From NCBI GenBank assembly GCA_965246905.1, contig CBDFFZ010000015.1, forward strand, positions 124,001 through 188,000: a stretch of 64,000 bases of DNA, written 5' to 3'. The DNA comes from UBA1952 sp965246905. GTDB taxonomy: Bacteria; Bacteroidota; Bacteroidia; Chitinophagales; Chitinophagaceae. The notes under the pieces were generated by a model that worked only from the letters and a program-made list of their open reading frames with translations, ran no database searches and was not told the origin of the DNA. Position numbers and translations under genes: made by a program. Below, one piece after another: positions 35,476 to 45,254 of this stretch; position 1 is the stretch's first letter, and every line of letters begins with the position of its first letter.

Positions 35476-36273
35476 TCAATTGTCCGGAAGCACTCTTCTA
35501 ACCAGCCGCAGGTTGTGTGTGCGCTTCTTCAGGCTCAGGCTGATGATGCCGCCATTGTCTATCTTATCAACTACTACCCTGCCGGCCGTATCCGTAGCAT
35601 GGATGATCGTCTCATGGTCAAGCAGGATACCTACATGCACGATAGCACCGTCGGCATTATCAAAAAATGCAAGATCGCCGCAGCGTGCCTCCATCAGAAA
35701 GTCTATAGTAGTACCGGTTTGCGCTTGCTGGGAGGCATCCCTTACAATGCTTTGCCCGGCCATTTTAAAAGCCATCTGCACCAACCCGCTGCAATCGATA
35801 CCGGCAATCGTGCGGCCGCCCCACTGGTAGGGGGCATGCATGTATTGCAGCGCAAAGGCCTTCACTACTTCCCGCGCCGGCGAGGCATGATGCAGGTTGA
35901 TCTTCTTCCCCCTGAACTTTCCGTGAAGCAAATTGCCGCATCCTACGCTGCCTCTTTTAATGCCCGTTAGCTCACTGCCCATAGGCAGCCAAAGCGTGCT
36001 GTCTCCAAAATGAAGCGCATCGTAATGCCGTGCTGCTACCTGCCTCACCGGCTTTCCAAAATCTTTAGGGGTGATGAATTGTAGCTGCGAAGCGCGGCAC
36101 CAGCCTTCATAGCCATCCCAGCGGCCGCGGATGCGGGCCCAGTCGCCCTGAGTAATTTCCAGCACTTCGGCTTTCTCTCCAAACAGGAGCTGGCTCGTTT
36201 GCTCGGACCGGTGCGCAGGATCCCGGTGCAGCGGGGCAACAGATACATTGCAGGATGCATAAGATAATACCAT
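35476..36273 (-). CDS. NlpC/P60 family cysteine hydrolase with SH3 domains
   Basis: Predicted peptidoglycan endopeptidase that cuts the D-Glu to diamino acid bond. The 265-residue protein has two bacterial SH3-like modules at the N-terminus (VAPLHRDPAHRSEQTSQLLF and the KPVRQVAARH region), then the NlpC/P60 catalytic domain with the Cys in GIDCSGLVQMAF and the His in IVHVGILLD; the third polar residue is probably the His in IIHATDTAGR. I prefer the ATG at 36273 (MVLSYASCNVSVAP), since homologues begin just before the first SH3 domain; a longer frame from 36378 would add 35 hydrophobic residues that could be a signal anchor. Confidence 0.88.
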   Translation of the reverse strand: MVLSYASCNVSVAPLHRDPAHRSEQTSQLLFGEKAEVLEITQGDWARIRGRWDGYEGWCRASQLQFITPKDFGKPVRQVAARHYDALHFGDSTLWLPMGSELTGIKRGSVGCGNLLHGKFRGKKINLHHASPAREVVKAFALQYMHAPYQWGGRTIAGIDCSGLVQMAFKMAGQSIVRDASQQAQTGTTIDFLMEARCGDLAFFDNADGAIVHVGILLDHETIIHATDTAGRVVVDKIDNGGIISLSLKKRTHNLRLVRRVLPDN

Positions 36274-36510
36274 AATCAAGGCGGAAATTTGAAAAAGCGC
36301 CACAACATACGAAGCAACGATCAATTCCAGGATTTCGCAGATGCCGGCAATAAAGTACAGAAATCCAGCTTCCTGCATTTCATAGTAAGCACAAATTTTC
36401 TTTTATTAATTTAGCGCGCTGATAATGCCCGGCAGGATCAATATTAATTTATCGCGGCCTGCAGCTACACCCAATTTGTTCATTTATATAAAATAACTCC
36501 AACAACACAC

Positions 36511-38166
36511 ATGAGTCCACTAATTACGGTTGCCATTGCACTGGCAGCCATCGCTATAGGTATCCTGCTCGGCAAGCTCATCTTTGCAAAAAATACCCAG
36601 CACCTCATAGCCGAAGCCGATCTTGAAGCCAGGAAAATAGCAGAGGATGCACGGAAAATAACGGAAGATGCCCGCCGCAAGGAAGAAGATGCGCAAAAAG
36701 TACTTGCAGACGCCCGCAAAAGCTTAGAAGATTCTAAAATGCAGGCAGAAAATTATAAGGAAAAAAGAATGCTCGAAGCAAAGGAAAAATTCCTGCTGCT
36801 GAAGAGCGATCACGAAAAAGAAGTACTCCTGCGCAACCAGAAAGTAATTGAAGCCGAAGCCCGCGTAAAGCAGCAGCAGCAAAGCGTAACCGATAAGATC
36901 AACGCTGCGGAAAAGCAGATCAAAGAGGCTGAAGCGCTGAAAGAAAGCCTTAATAACCAGATCGATGTGGTAAACATTAAGCGCACTGAGCTCGAGAAGC
37001 ACCAGGAAGAGCATATCCGCCGCCTGGAAAAAGTGGCTAACCTTACGGCAGAAGAAGCTAAAACCCAGCTTATTGATGCCGTAAAGGAAGAAGCCCGCAC
37101 CGCAGCCATGGCCCATGTAAAGGACATCATGGAGGAAGCGAAGCTGAACGCCACCAAAGAGGCGAAAAAGATCATTATCCAGACCATACAGCGTACCGGC
37201 TCCGAACAGACAATTGAAAACGCCATTACTGTTTTCAACCTCGAGAGCGATGAGATCAAAGGGCAGATCATTGGCCGTGAAGGCCGCAATATCCGCGCGC
37301 TGGAAGCTGCAACAGGCGTGGATCTTATTATTGATGATACTCCTGAAGCGATTGTACTGAGCTGCTTCGATCCGTTCCGCCGCGAGGTAGCGCGCCTTTC
37401 CCTGCAGCGCCTGGTACAGGATGGCCGCATTCACCCTGCGCGCATTGAGGAAGTAGTAGAAAAGACCAAGAAAGCGCTTGAGGAGCAGCTGATGGAGATC
37501 GGCGAGCGTACGATCATCGAGCTGGGCATTCACGGCCTTCATAAAGATCTGGTGCGTATTATTGGCAAGATGCGCTTTCGCTCATCCTACGGGCAGAACC
37601 TGCTGATGCACTCAAAGGAAACGGCCAACCTTTGCGGTATTATGGCCGCAGAGCTCGGCCTCGGCCAAAAGGTGATAAAGCTGGCTAAACGCGCAGGCCT
37701 CCTGCACGATATAGGCAAAGTGCCGGATGAGGAAACAGAGCTGAGCCACGCCCTGCTCGGTGCAAAAGTTGCAGAAAGGGCTGGCGAGCATGCAGCGGTA
37801 GTAAATGCCATCGGCGCTCACCATGATGAGATGGAGATGACCTACATTATCTCCCCGATCGTTCAGGCCTGCGATGCCATCTCAGGTGCGCGCCCCGGCG
37901 CCCGCCGCGAGATGATGCAAAGCTATCTGCAGCGCATTAAAGACCTTGAAAACCTGGCCATGGCTTATCCCGGTGTGGAAAAAGCCTATGCAATACAGGC
38001 AGGCCGTGAGCTTCGCGTAATCGTTGAGGCAGAAAAGGTAAGCGATGCCGATAGCGACCGCCTCTCTTTCGAGATCGCAGAAAAAATACAGAAAGAAATG
38101 CAGTACCCCGGACAGATAAAGGTGACGGTGATCCGGGAATTACGTGCAGTGAATATTGCGCGGTAA
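36511..38166 (+). CDS. rny: Ribonuclease Y
   Basis: Membrane-anchored endoribonuclease that starts mRNA decay. The 551-residue protein has one N-terminal helix (residues about 4-26), a long charged coiled coil (about 35-215), a KH RNA-binding domain (IIGREGRNIRALEAATGVD, about 248-266) and the HD phosphohydrolase domain with LLHDIGKV (about 405-412) and HHDEMEM. Length and order are typical. The start ATG at 36511 precedes the membrane segment. A terminator follows at 38187. Confidence 0.97.
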   Translation: MSPLITVAIALAAIAIGILLGKLIFAKNTQHLIAEADLEARKIAEDARKITEDARRKEEDAQKVLADARKSLEDSKMQAENYKEKRMLEAKEKFLLLKSDHEKEVLLRNQKVIEAEARVKQQQQSVTDKINAAEKQIKEAEALKESLNNQIDVVNIKRTELEKHQEEHIRRLEKVANLTAEEAKTQLIDAVKEEARTAAMAHVKDIMEEAKLNATKEAKKIIIQTIQRTGSEQTIENAITVFNLESDEIKGQIIGREGRNIRALEAATGVDLIIDDTPEAIVLSCFDPFRREVARLSLQRLVQDGRIHPARIEEVVEKTKKALEEQLMEIGERTIIELGIHGLHKDLVRIIGKMRFRSSYGQNLLMHSKETANLCGIMAAELGLGQKVIKLAKRAGLLHDIGKVPDEETELSHALLGAKVAERAGEHAAVVNAIGAHHDEMEMTYIISPIVQACDAISGARPGARREMMQSYLQRIKDLENLAMAYPGVEKAYAIQAGRELRVIVEAEKVSDADSDRLSFEIAEKIQKEMQYPGQIKVTVIRELRAVNIAR

Positions 38167-38186
38167 TGATCTTTTAAGGTTCTTTG

Positions 38187-38214
38187 GAAAGGCTGGGCTT
38201 TGGCTCAGCCTTTC
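38187..38214 (+). terminator. Terminator after rny
   Basis: GAAAGGCTGGGC (38187-38198) pairs with GCTCAGCCTTTC (38203-38214) around TTTG, with one G-U pair, followed by TTATTA. Confidence 0.75.
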
Positions 38215-38341
38215 TTATTAAATCACTCTGGTTGAGGCTTGCAGTGTTTTGAAGCCTTATCTGCATTAAGCCGGGTACGAATCCTGCTTCTTTTAAGGTA
38301 TGGTTTTTAGGCCGTTTTAGTTGTTAGAAAACATTCCTGAT

Positions 38342-39628
38342 ATGGTGGATAAAAAAATAGTTATTGTAGGCGCAGGATTTGCCGGATTAACCCTCGCACG
38401 CAAGCTTCAGAGAACCGGCTGCGAGATCACGCTTATCGACCAGTATAATTTTCATCAGTTCCAGCCGCTTTTTTACCAGGTTGCTACTGCCCGCCTTGAG
38501 CCCAGCTCTATTTCTTTCCCGTTAAGGAAAGTTTTTCAGAAGCGTAAAAATGTGCATGTGCGGGTAGCTAAAGTGTCAGATATAACTCTTGCCACGCGGG
38601 AGGTGCATACTACAGAGGCCGGCTCTTTTCCTTACGATTACCTTGTGATTGCCACGGGTTGCACTTCTAATTTTTTCGGGAATAAGAACATTGAGCGATG
38701 GGCCTATCCCATGAAAAGCACACCCGAAGCTATTGCCCTGCGCAACCGCCTCCTGCTCAATTTTGAAGATGCCATCGATGCTCCGCCGGATAAGCTCAAA
38801 GCGCTGATGAATATAGTAGTAGCCGGTGGCGGGCCAACGGGAGTAGAGCTTGCAGGATCGCTCGCTGAGATGAAGCGCAATGTGCTGCCCCGTGATTACC
38901 CCGATATGGATTTCTCTAAGATCAATATCTATCTTATTGAAGGCAGCCCGCATACGCTGAATGTGATGAGTGAGCCATCTCAAAGAAAATCGCAGGAATA
39001 TCTGGAAAAAATGGGTGTGCAGGTATGGACCAATACTATTATTAAAGACTATGACGGAAGTGTCGTAACGCTTGGCGATGGCCGCACGCTGCCTACCCGC
39101 AATCTTATATGGGCAGCGGGCGTAACGGGCAATGTACCGCCCGGCATTGCGCCGGAGATGCTGGTGCGCGGCAATCGCATTGCGGTAGATGAATTCAATA
39201 AGGTAAAGGGCACCCAAAATGTATTTGCCATCGGTGATATTGCCTATATGGAGCAGCCGGATTTCCCGAAAGGGCATCCCCAACTGGCAAATGTGGCCAA
39301 CCATCAGGCGGTGCATCTTGCAAAAAATTTGGAGCGTCATTTTAAAGCTCTGGCAATGCAGCCATTTCATTATAAAAATCCCGGCACTATGGCTACGGTA
39401 GGCAAGCGTAAAGCGGTTGTTGACCTGCCATTTATCAAATTCCAGGGTTTCCTGGCGTGGCTTACATGGATGTTCCTGCACCTGATGCTGATCGTGAGCG
39501 TTAAGAACCGGCTCATCATTTTCATAAACTGGGCAGTGAGCTATGTAACGAATGATACAACGCTGCGGCTGATTTTATTGCCTACACGGAAGCAGATTGA
39601 GCTTGCGGAAGAGCACCGGCGATTGTAG
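38342..39628 (+). CDS. NAD(P)/FAD-dependent oxidoreductase, NDH-2 type
   Basis: Probably a type II NADH:quinone dehydrogenase, which passes electrons from NADH to the quinone pool without pumping protons. The 428-residue protein has the FAD-binding GAGFAGLTLARKL at the N-terminus, a second dinucleotide fold (VVAGGGPTGVELAGSL, about residues 159-174), the FAD-closing AIGDIAYME, and a hydrophobic C-terminus (FLAWLTWMFLHLMLIVSV) that fits membrane attachment. The ATG at 38342 is used; a TTG at 38321 lies upstream. It is not in an operon with other respiratory genes. Confidence 0.9.
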   Translation: MVDKKIVIVGAGFAGLTLARKLQRTGCEITLIDQYNFHQFQPLFYQVATARLEPSSISFPLRKVFQKRKNVHVRVAKVSDITLATREVHTTEAGSFPYDYLVIATGCTSNFFGNKNIERWAYPMKSTPEAIALRNRLLLNFEDAIDAPPDKLKALMNIVVAGGGPTGVELAGSLAEMKRNVLPRDYPDMDFSKINIYLIEGSPHTLNVMSEPSQRKSQEYLEKMGVQVWTNTIIKDYDGSVVTLGDGRTLPTRNLIWAAGVTGNVPPGIAPEMLVRGNRIAVDEFNKVKGTQNVFAIGDIAYMEQPDFPKGHPQLANVANHQAVHLAKNLERHFKALAMQPFHYKNPGTMATVGKRKAVVDLPFIKFQGFLAWLTWMFLHLMLIVSVKNRLIIFINWAVSYVTNDTTLRLILLPTRKQIELAEEHRRL

Positions 39629-39672
39629 CTCTAAAAACCATAATCATAAATCGCGAATCCTAAATCCACCCA

Positions 39673-39680
39673 TACCTTCG
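39673..39680 (+). promoter_or_regulatory. Near-consensus -7 box of the RlmI-like gene
   Basis: TACCTTCG differs from TAnnTTTG at one base. It ends 4 bases before the ATG at 39685, which implies an almost leaderless transcript. Confidence 0.35.
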
Positions 39681-39684
39681 CGCC

Positions 39685-40857
39685 ATGGCAAAATTTTTCC
39701 TGCGCAAGAAAATTAGCGACCGGGTGGTAACCGGCCACCCCTGGATATTCGGCAATGAGCTCGGCGACAGTGAGGGCGATTATGAGCCTGGTGACATTGT
39801 AGAAGTTTTCTCCAGCAATGGCTCATTTGTGGGCAAAGGGTACATTAATCCCGCTTCGCAGATACGCATCCGGCTTATTACGCGCGAGCGTAAAGATGAG
39901 ATCAATGATGCTTTCTTCAAGCGCCGCATAGCTGAAGCCTGGGAATACCGCAGGCAGATAGGCTACACCGAAAACTGCCGCCTCATCTTTGGTGAGGCCG
40001 ATAGCCTGCCGGCGCTTATCATCGATAAATTCAACGACTACTTTGTTATCCAGACGCTGGCCCTCGGCATAGAGCGCTGGAAGCCTGCAATTGTAAAGGC
40101 GCTGGAAGAGCTCTTCCGGCCGAAAGGAATTTATGAGCGCAATGATGTGCCGGTACGCGAGCTGGAAGGCATGCAGCAGCAAAAAGGCTTTTTATCCGCG
40201 CCCTTCGATACCAATATCATCATCAATGAGAATGGCCTCAGGTTTCATGTGGATATCGTAAACGGACAAAAGACGGGTTACTTCTTAGACCAGCAGGATA
40301 ACCGCCGCTACATCAAAGACATTGTGAAAGACGCCGATGTGCTGGAGGCTTTTTGCTATACCGGCACTTTTGCGCTGCACGCTGCTCATTATGGAGCAAA
40401 AAAGGTTTTAGGGCTGGATATTTCTGAGAAAGCCGTTGATACTGCACGGGCAAATGCAGTGCTGAATGGCATGGAAAACATCTGCTCATTTGAAGCTGTA
40501 AATGCATTCGATAAGCTCAAGGAATGGAGCAAGGAAGGAAAGAAATATGATGTGGTAATGCTCGATCCGCCAGCCTTTACCAAAAGCCGGGAGAATATTG
40601 AGAAAGCGGTTACAGGCTATAAGGAGATTAACCTGCGCGGAATGAAGCTTACAAAGCCGGGAGGCTTCCTGGTAACGGCCTCCTGCACCAACCTGGTATC
40701 CCCGGAAATGTTCCTTAAAACGATTGCCGCCGCCGCAAAAGATGCACACCGCCAGCTAAGGCAGGTAACCTGGCAAACCCAGGCGCAGGACCATCCGATA
40801 CTGTGGAACGTACCGACTACACAGTATTTGAAATTCCTGATCATACAGGTCTTGTAG
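39685..40857 (+). CDS. Class I rRNA methyltransferase, RlmI/YccW type
   Basis: Predicted SAM-dependent cytosine-C5 methyltransferase of 23S rRNA. The 390-residue protein starts with a PUA RNA-binding domain (HPWIFGNELGDSEGDYEPGD, about residues 18-37), then a linker domain and the Rossmann methyltransferase: the TGYFLDQQDNR signature (about 199-209), the SAM-binding VLEAFCYTGTFALHA, the acidic LDIS, and the catalytic DPPAFTKS and SCTNLV motifs. The target base is not certain; RlmI modifies C1962 in E. coli. Cytosolic. A convergent gene follows across a bidirectional terminator. Confidence 0.9.
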   Translation: MAKFFLRKKISDRVVTGHPWIFGNELGDSEGDYEPGDIVEVFSSNGSFVGKGYINPASQIRIRLITRERKDEINDAFFKRRIAEAWEYRRQIGYTENCRLIFGEADSLPALIIDKFNDYFVIQTLALGIERWKPAIVKALEELFRPKGIYERNDVPVRELEGMQQQKGFLSAPFDTNIIINENGLRFHVDIVNGQKTGYFLDQQDNRRYIKDIVKDADVLEAFCYTGTFALHAAHYGAKKVLGLDISEKAVDTARANAVLNGMENICSFEAVNAFDKLKEWSKEGKKYDVVMLDPPAFTKSRENIEKAVTGYKEINLRGMKLTKPGGFLVTASCTNLVSPEMFLKTIAAAAKDAHRQLRQVTWQTQAQDHPILWNVPTTQYLKFLIIQVL

Positions 40858-40858
40858 C

Positions 40859-40893
40859 ATTCCGGATTTCGGAAGGCGGATTCCGGATTTGCT
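40859..40893. repeat. ATTCCGGATT-type palindromic words
   Basis: TTCCGGATTTCGGAAGGCGG and ATTCCGGATTTG follow the stop codon; see also 40998-41018 (AATCCGAATTTCGAAATCCG). These belong to the same word family as 22205-22290. Confidence 0.5.
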
Positions 40894-40962
40894 TTGCTCT
40901 TTGTAATGGCTTACGGGCTGTTTAATCCGGCGAAAGGATCAAACAAATATTTAATCGCAATA

Positions 40963-40995
40963 AAAAACCAGCTCCAAATTATGAAGCTGGTTTTT
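40963..40995. terminator. Bidirectional terminator
   Basis: AAAAACCAGCT (40963-40973) pairs with AGCTGGTTTTT (40985-40995) around an 11-base loop, between two convergent genes. Confidence 0.85.
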
Positions 40996-41024
40996 CAAAT
41001 CCGAATTTCGAAATCCGAGATAAA

Positions 41025-41570
41025 TTAAAGCTGATTATAAACCGGTGCATCCACGCTGCGGGCAATGCCGAAGAACTGGAATGTTTTGTTGCGGTAGCCT
41101 TTCTTGATGTAGGCATCAGTATTGCCTTCTTCAGCAACGCTTACCCAGTCATCACTCTTGCCGATTCTCCAGCGGTACACGGCAACCGTATTCGGGCCGC
41201 GGCGGGTAAGTGCATAATATTGAAGCTTCTTGCCGGAGTAGCCCATCTTAAGCATTTGCTCATCGGTGTACTCATCTTCCGCAATGCTTGCCTGATCCTT
41301 CGTTACTGGGTTAAACCAGCTATACACAGCTACGCGGCCTTCACCGGGATTGCGGTAGCCTACGAAGATGATGGTCTTGTCTTTCCATTTCCAGTTAAGC
41401 ATCTGCCCTTCCTGGTATTCGCCTTCAGCAACGGTTTCAAACGTTCTGTCCTCGGTATTGTACCAGCGGTAAACATTTACCAGCTCATCGCTTGCGTTTT
41501 GAGCCCGGCTGGTCTGTGCGCCCGTCATGGCGGCAAGTATGGTAGAAACAAGGATCAAGGTTCTTTTCAT
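41025..41570 (-). CDS. Secreted protein with three 49-residue repeats
   Basis: A 181-residue exported protein. After a signal peptide (cleavage near residue 23, SRA-Q) there are three repeats spaced exactly 49 residues apart, each opening with VYRW or VYSW (residues 33, 82 and 131), followed by a SVAE or TVAE block and a GY[RS]xK turn. The layout resembles the DUF5648-type repeat, often found beside cell-wall hydrolase domains, but there is no enzyme domain here; that assignment is weak. Start ATG at 41570. Probably a periplasmic or surface binding protein. Single gene. Confidence 0.75.
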   Translation of the reverse strand: MKRTLILVSTILAAMTGAQTSRAQNASDELVNVYRWYNTEDRTFETVAEGEYQEGQMLNWKWKDKTIIFVGYRNPGEGRVAVYSWFNPVTKDQASIAEDEYTDEQMLKMGYSGKKLQYYALTRRGPNTVAVYRWRIGKSDDWVSVAEEGNTDAYIKKGYRNKTFQFFGIARSVDAPVYNQL

Positions 41571-41840
41571 AATTGTATGCTTTTTCTGAATTGCGTTCCA
41601 AAATACATAAAAACTTTTCACCCCTGCAATAGATAGCGAAAATATTTTTTCTCACTGCCGTATCTGCCGGTGGTCTGGTGGTAAAAATGCAGCATTTGGC
41701 GTAGCTTTACGCCCCTTTTGCGTCAGCCTGTCAGCCAGTTGGTGTAGCACGTATTTTGATAGCATTAAAGTGGAAACATAAGGCTCAGGCAGCATTTGCC
41801 GCAGGCCCGCACACACACAAAGATAAACAACAAAGAAACA

Positions 41841-44800
41841 ATGGGTTTTCTCTCAAAATTATTTGGCGGCAGCAAATCGGATAAGGATGTAAAGCGCATC
41901 TCACCGCTTGTAGCCGATGTAAACCGTGCCTATGAGCTGTTGCAGCCGTTGAGCAACGACCAGCTTCGCGCAAAGACGCAGGAATTCCGCCGGCAGATCC
42001 GTGAATACCTTACGGATATCGATGCACAGATCGCTGCGAAACGCATGGAAGCGGAAACGCAGAGCACCGACGAAACGATATATGAAGAAGTAGATAAGCT
42101 GGTAAAGCTGCGCGATATAAAGATCGAGGAAATACTGGCGAAGATCCAGGCCGAGGCTTTTGCCGTTGTAAAGGAAACTGCCCGCCGCTTTAAGGAGAAT
42201 GAGCAGGTAATATCCACAGCTACGGATATGGACCGCGATCTGTCCATCGAGCGCGATTACATCCGCATTGAGGGCGATCAATCCATTTATAATAATGTAT
42301 GGCAGGCGGCAGGTGTAACCGTGCAGTGGAATATGCTGCATTATGATGTACAGCTTATTGGCGGCTCTGTGCTGCACGAAGGCAAGATTGCGGAAATGGC
42401 TACGGGCGAAGGTAAAACCCTGGTATCTACCCTGCCTTCTTACCTCAATGCGCTTGCCGGCGAAGGAGTGCACGTAGTAACAGTGAACGATTACCTCGCC
42501 CGCCGCGACCAGGAATGGAACGGCCCGATCTTTGAATGGCTCGGCCTTACGGTGGATTGTATCGATAAGCACCAGCCCAACTCGCCGCAACGCCGCAACG
42601 CCTATCTCGCAGACATAACTTATGGCACCAACAACGAGTTCGGCTTCGATTACCTGCGGGATAATATGGTGCACCACCCGAGCGAGATGGTACAGCGCAA
42701 GCACCACTTTGCCATGGTGGATGAAGTGGATAGCGTACTGGTGGATGATGCCCGTACGCCGCTCATTATCTCCGGCCCTGTGCCGCGTGGGGATGAGCAG
42801 CAATTCCATGCATTAAAGCCGCGCATCGAGCGCCTGCTGGAAGCACAGCGCAAAGTGGTAAACCTTAGCCTAACGGATGCCAAGAAGTTGATCGCCGAAG
42901 GCAAAACAGATAAGGACAATGGCGGCCTCGCGCTTTTCCGGGCACAGCGCGGCCTGCCCAAGAACAGCGCGCTCATTAAATACCTGAGCGAGGAAGGCAA
43001 TAAGCAGATCGTGCAAAAAGCCGAGAATTATTACATCGGCGAGCAGCAGCGCAATATGCCCAAGGTGGATGCCGAGCTTTTCTTTGCAATAGATGAAAAG
43101 AATAACAGCGTGGATCTTACGGAAAAAGGCCTTGCGCTGATTGCACAGAATGGCGAAGACCCGAACTTTTTTATCCTGCCGGATATTGCCACCGAGCTGG
43201 CGAATATTGATACCAGCGATGCTGAACCAGAAGATAAAATTGCCCGGAAGGATGCGCTCCTGCAGGATTATTCCATTAAGGCAGATCGTATTCATTCCAT
43301 CCAGCAATTGCTGAAAGCTTATACGCTTTTTGATAAGGATGTGGAGTATGTGGTAATGGAAGGAAAGGTAAAGATCGTGGATGAAAGCACCGGCCGTATC
43401 CTCGATGGGCGCCGCTACAGCGATGGCCTGCACCAGGCAATCGAGGCAAAGGAAAATGTGGATGTGGAAGCTGCAACGCAAACCTTTGCTACGGTTACGC
43501 TACAGAACTTCTTCCGGATGTACCACAAGCTTTGCGGCATGACCGGTACTGCGGAAACAGAAGCAGGCGAGCTCTGGGAGATCTATAAGCTTGATGTGGT
43601 AACCGTACCAACCAACCGCCCGATGGCGCGGAAAGACCAGCAGGATCTGGTGTATAAAACAAAGCGGGAAAAGTATAAGGCGGTAATCGATGAGATCGAA
43701 GCGCTGAGCGCTATCGGCCGCCCCGTGCTAGTAGGTACCACCTCTGTTGAAGTCTCTGAGCTTTTGAGCAGGATGCTCCAGCAGAAGAAAGTAGCACATA
43801 ATGTGCTTAATGCAAAGCAGCACTCGCGCGAGGCGCAGATCGTTACGGAAGCCGGCCTGCCGGGTGCGGTAACCATTGCTACCAATATGGCTGGCCGTGG
43901 TACGGATATCAAGCTCGGGCCGGGCGTTAAGGAAGCGGGCGGCCTGGCCATCATAGGCACGGAGCGCCATGAAAGCCGCCGGGTGGATCGTCAGCTGCGT
44001 GGCCGTGCCGGTCGCCAGGGTGATCCGGGTACCTCGCAATTCTTTGTGTCTTTGGAAGATGATCTGATGCGACTTTTCAACTCGGGCCGTATCTCTTCCA
44101 TGATGGATAAGATGGGCCATAAGGAAGGTGAGGTGCTCCAGCACAGCATGATCACGAAGAGCATTGAGCGGGCGCAGAAAAAGGTGGAGGAAAACAACTT
44201 TGGCATCCGCAAGCGCCTGCTGGAGTATGATGATGTAATGAACTCGCAGCGCGACGTAATCTACAAGCGCCGCAACCACGCGCTCTTCGGCGACCGCCTG
44301 ACTATTGACCTCGATAATGCGCTATTCGATGTTGCTTCTGACCTAACCTTGAAATATGAGGAGAATCGCGATTACGAAGCCTTCCGCCTGGATGCCATTC
44401 AGCATTTGGCTATCGAGCCTCAGGTAACCGCCGAAGAATTTGCCAAAGGCGACCTGAACATCGTAGCGGATAATTTATTTTCGCAGGCGAAAGATATTTA
44501 CCAGCGCAAAACGGCTGCCCTGCGTGAGCATATGCATCCGAATCTTGCCCAGGTATTGCAGGAGCACGGCGAGCGCGTAGAGAATATCGTAGTGCCTTTT
44601 ACAGATGGTATGCGCGGCATACAGGTTGTGGCCAACCTGCAGGATGCTGTAGCGCACGAGGCAAAGCCCATCATTGCCGAGCTGGAAAAGAATATGACAC
44701 TGGGTATGATCGATGATTCGTGGAAAGACCACCTGCGTGCCATGGATGACCTCCGCAACTCTGTGCAGATGGCGAGCTACGAGCAAAAGGACCCGCTGCT

Positions 44801-45152
44801 GATCTATAAGTTTGAAGCATTTAATCTCTTTAAGCAAATGCTTTTAGAGACAAACCGCAACATCATCTCCTTCCTCCTGCGCGCCGGCATACCGGTGCAG
44901 GAAGAGCCGCATGAAGCGCGCCCGCAGGAGCTGCCGCAGCCAACCGATATGAGCCAGCTGCGCACTAACAGTGCAGAAGTAATGGCTGCCGGCGAGGATT
45001 ATGCCGCCGATGAGCATGACCTTTACAATTCAGGAGAATCCATGGTGAAGCGTACTCCAGTGCAGGCAGGCCCGAAGATTGGCCGCAACGACCCCTGCCC
45101 TTGCGGAAGTGGCAAGAAGTACAAGCAGTGTCACGGTAAGGGAATGGTTTAA
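41841..45152 (+). CDS. secA: Protein translocase ATPase SecA
   Basis: Motor that pushes preproteins through SecYEG using ATP. The 1103-residue protein is of the long Bacteroidota type. It shows the Walker A MATGEGKTLV, Walker B with VDEVDSVLVDDARTP, the ATNMAGRGTDIKLGPGV and RQLRGRAGRQGDPG helicase motifs, and the C-terminal zinc motif CPCGSGKKYKQCHG, which binds SecB or the ribosome. An insert of about 150 residues between Walker B and the second helicase part is normal for the phylum. I chose the ATG at 41841 (MGFLSKLFGG); an upstream frame from 41796 has no coding character. A hairpin follows at 45190. Confidence 0.98.
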   Translation: MGFLSKLFGGSKSDKDVKRISPLVADVNRAYELLQPLSNDQLRAKTQEFRRQIREYLTDIDAQIAAKRMEAETQSTDETIYEEVDKLVKLRDIKIEEILAKIQAEAFAVVKETARRFKENEQVISTATDMDRDLSIERDYIRIEGDQSIYNNVWQAAGVTVQWNMLHYDVQLIGGSVLHEGKIAEMATGEGKTLVSTLPSYLNALAGEGVHVVTVNDYLARRDQEWNGPIFEWLGLTVDCIDKHQPNSPQRRNAYLADITYGTNNEFGFDYLRDNMVHHPSEMVQRKHHFAMVDEVDSVLVDDARTPLIISGPVPRGDEQQFHALKPRIERLLEAQRKVVNLSLTDAKKLIAEGKTDKDNGGLALFRAQRGLPKNSALIKYLSEEGNKQIVQKAENYYIGEQQRNMPKVDAELFFAIDEKNNSVDLTEKGLALIAQNGEDPNFFILPDIATELANIDTSDAEPEDKIARKDALLQDYSIKADRIHSIQQLLKAYTLFDKDVEYVVMEGKVKIVDESTGRILDGRRYSDGLHQAIEAKENVDVEAATQTFATVTLQNFFRMYHKLCGMTGTAETEAGELWEIYKLDVVTVPTNRPMARKDQQDLVYKTKREKYKAVIDEIEALSAIGRPVLVGTTSVEVSELLSRMLQQKKVAHNVLNAKQHSREAQIVTEAGLPGAVTIATNMAGRGTDIKLGPGVKEAGGLAIIGTERHESRRVDRQLRGRAGRQGDPGTSQFFVSLEDDLMRLFNSGRISSMMDKMGHKEGEVLQHSMITKSIERAQKKVEENNFGIRKRLLEYDDVMNSQRDVIYKRRNHALFGDRLTIDLDNALFDVASDLTLKYEENRDYEAFRLDAIQHLAIEPQVTAEEFAKGDLNIVADNLFSQAKDIYQRKTAALREHMHPNLAQVLQEHGERVENIVVPFTDGMRGIQVVANLQDAVAHEAKPIIAELEKNMTLGMIDDSWKDHLRAMDDLRNSVQMASYEQKDPLLIYKFEAFNLFKQMLLETNRNIISFLLRAGIPVQEEPHEARPQELPQPTDMSQLRTNSAEVMAAGEDYAADEHDLYNSGESMVKRTPVQAGPKIGRNDPCPCGSGKKYKQCHGKGMV

Positions 45153-45189
45153 GGTTTGCTGATTTTTGATTTAGGGATTTTTGATTTAA

Positions 45190-45217
45190 AAGCGCTCATT
45201 GAAAGACGGGCGCTTTT
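45190..45217 (+). terminator. Terminator after secA
   Basis: AAAGCGC near 45188-45194 pairs with GCGCTTT near 45210-45216 around a 15-base loop, followed by TCTTTTACTTTTAC. It lies inside the longest open frame of the next gene, which argues for a later start there. Confidence 0.65.
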
Positions 45218-45254
45218 CTTTTACTTTTACCGGCTACCGGATGCCCTTATTGCT

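Noticed and set aside
36274..36378. Extended N-terminus of the NlpC/P60 protein
   Set aside because: Possible as a signal anchor but poorly supported; the SH3 domain begins right after the ATG at 36273. Kept as an alternative in the entry.
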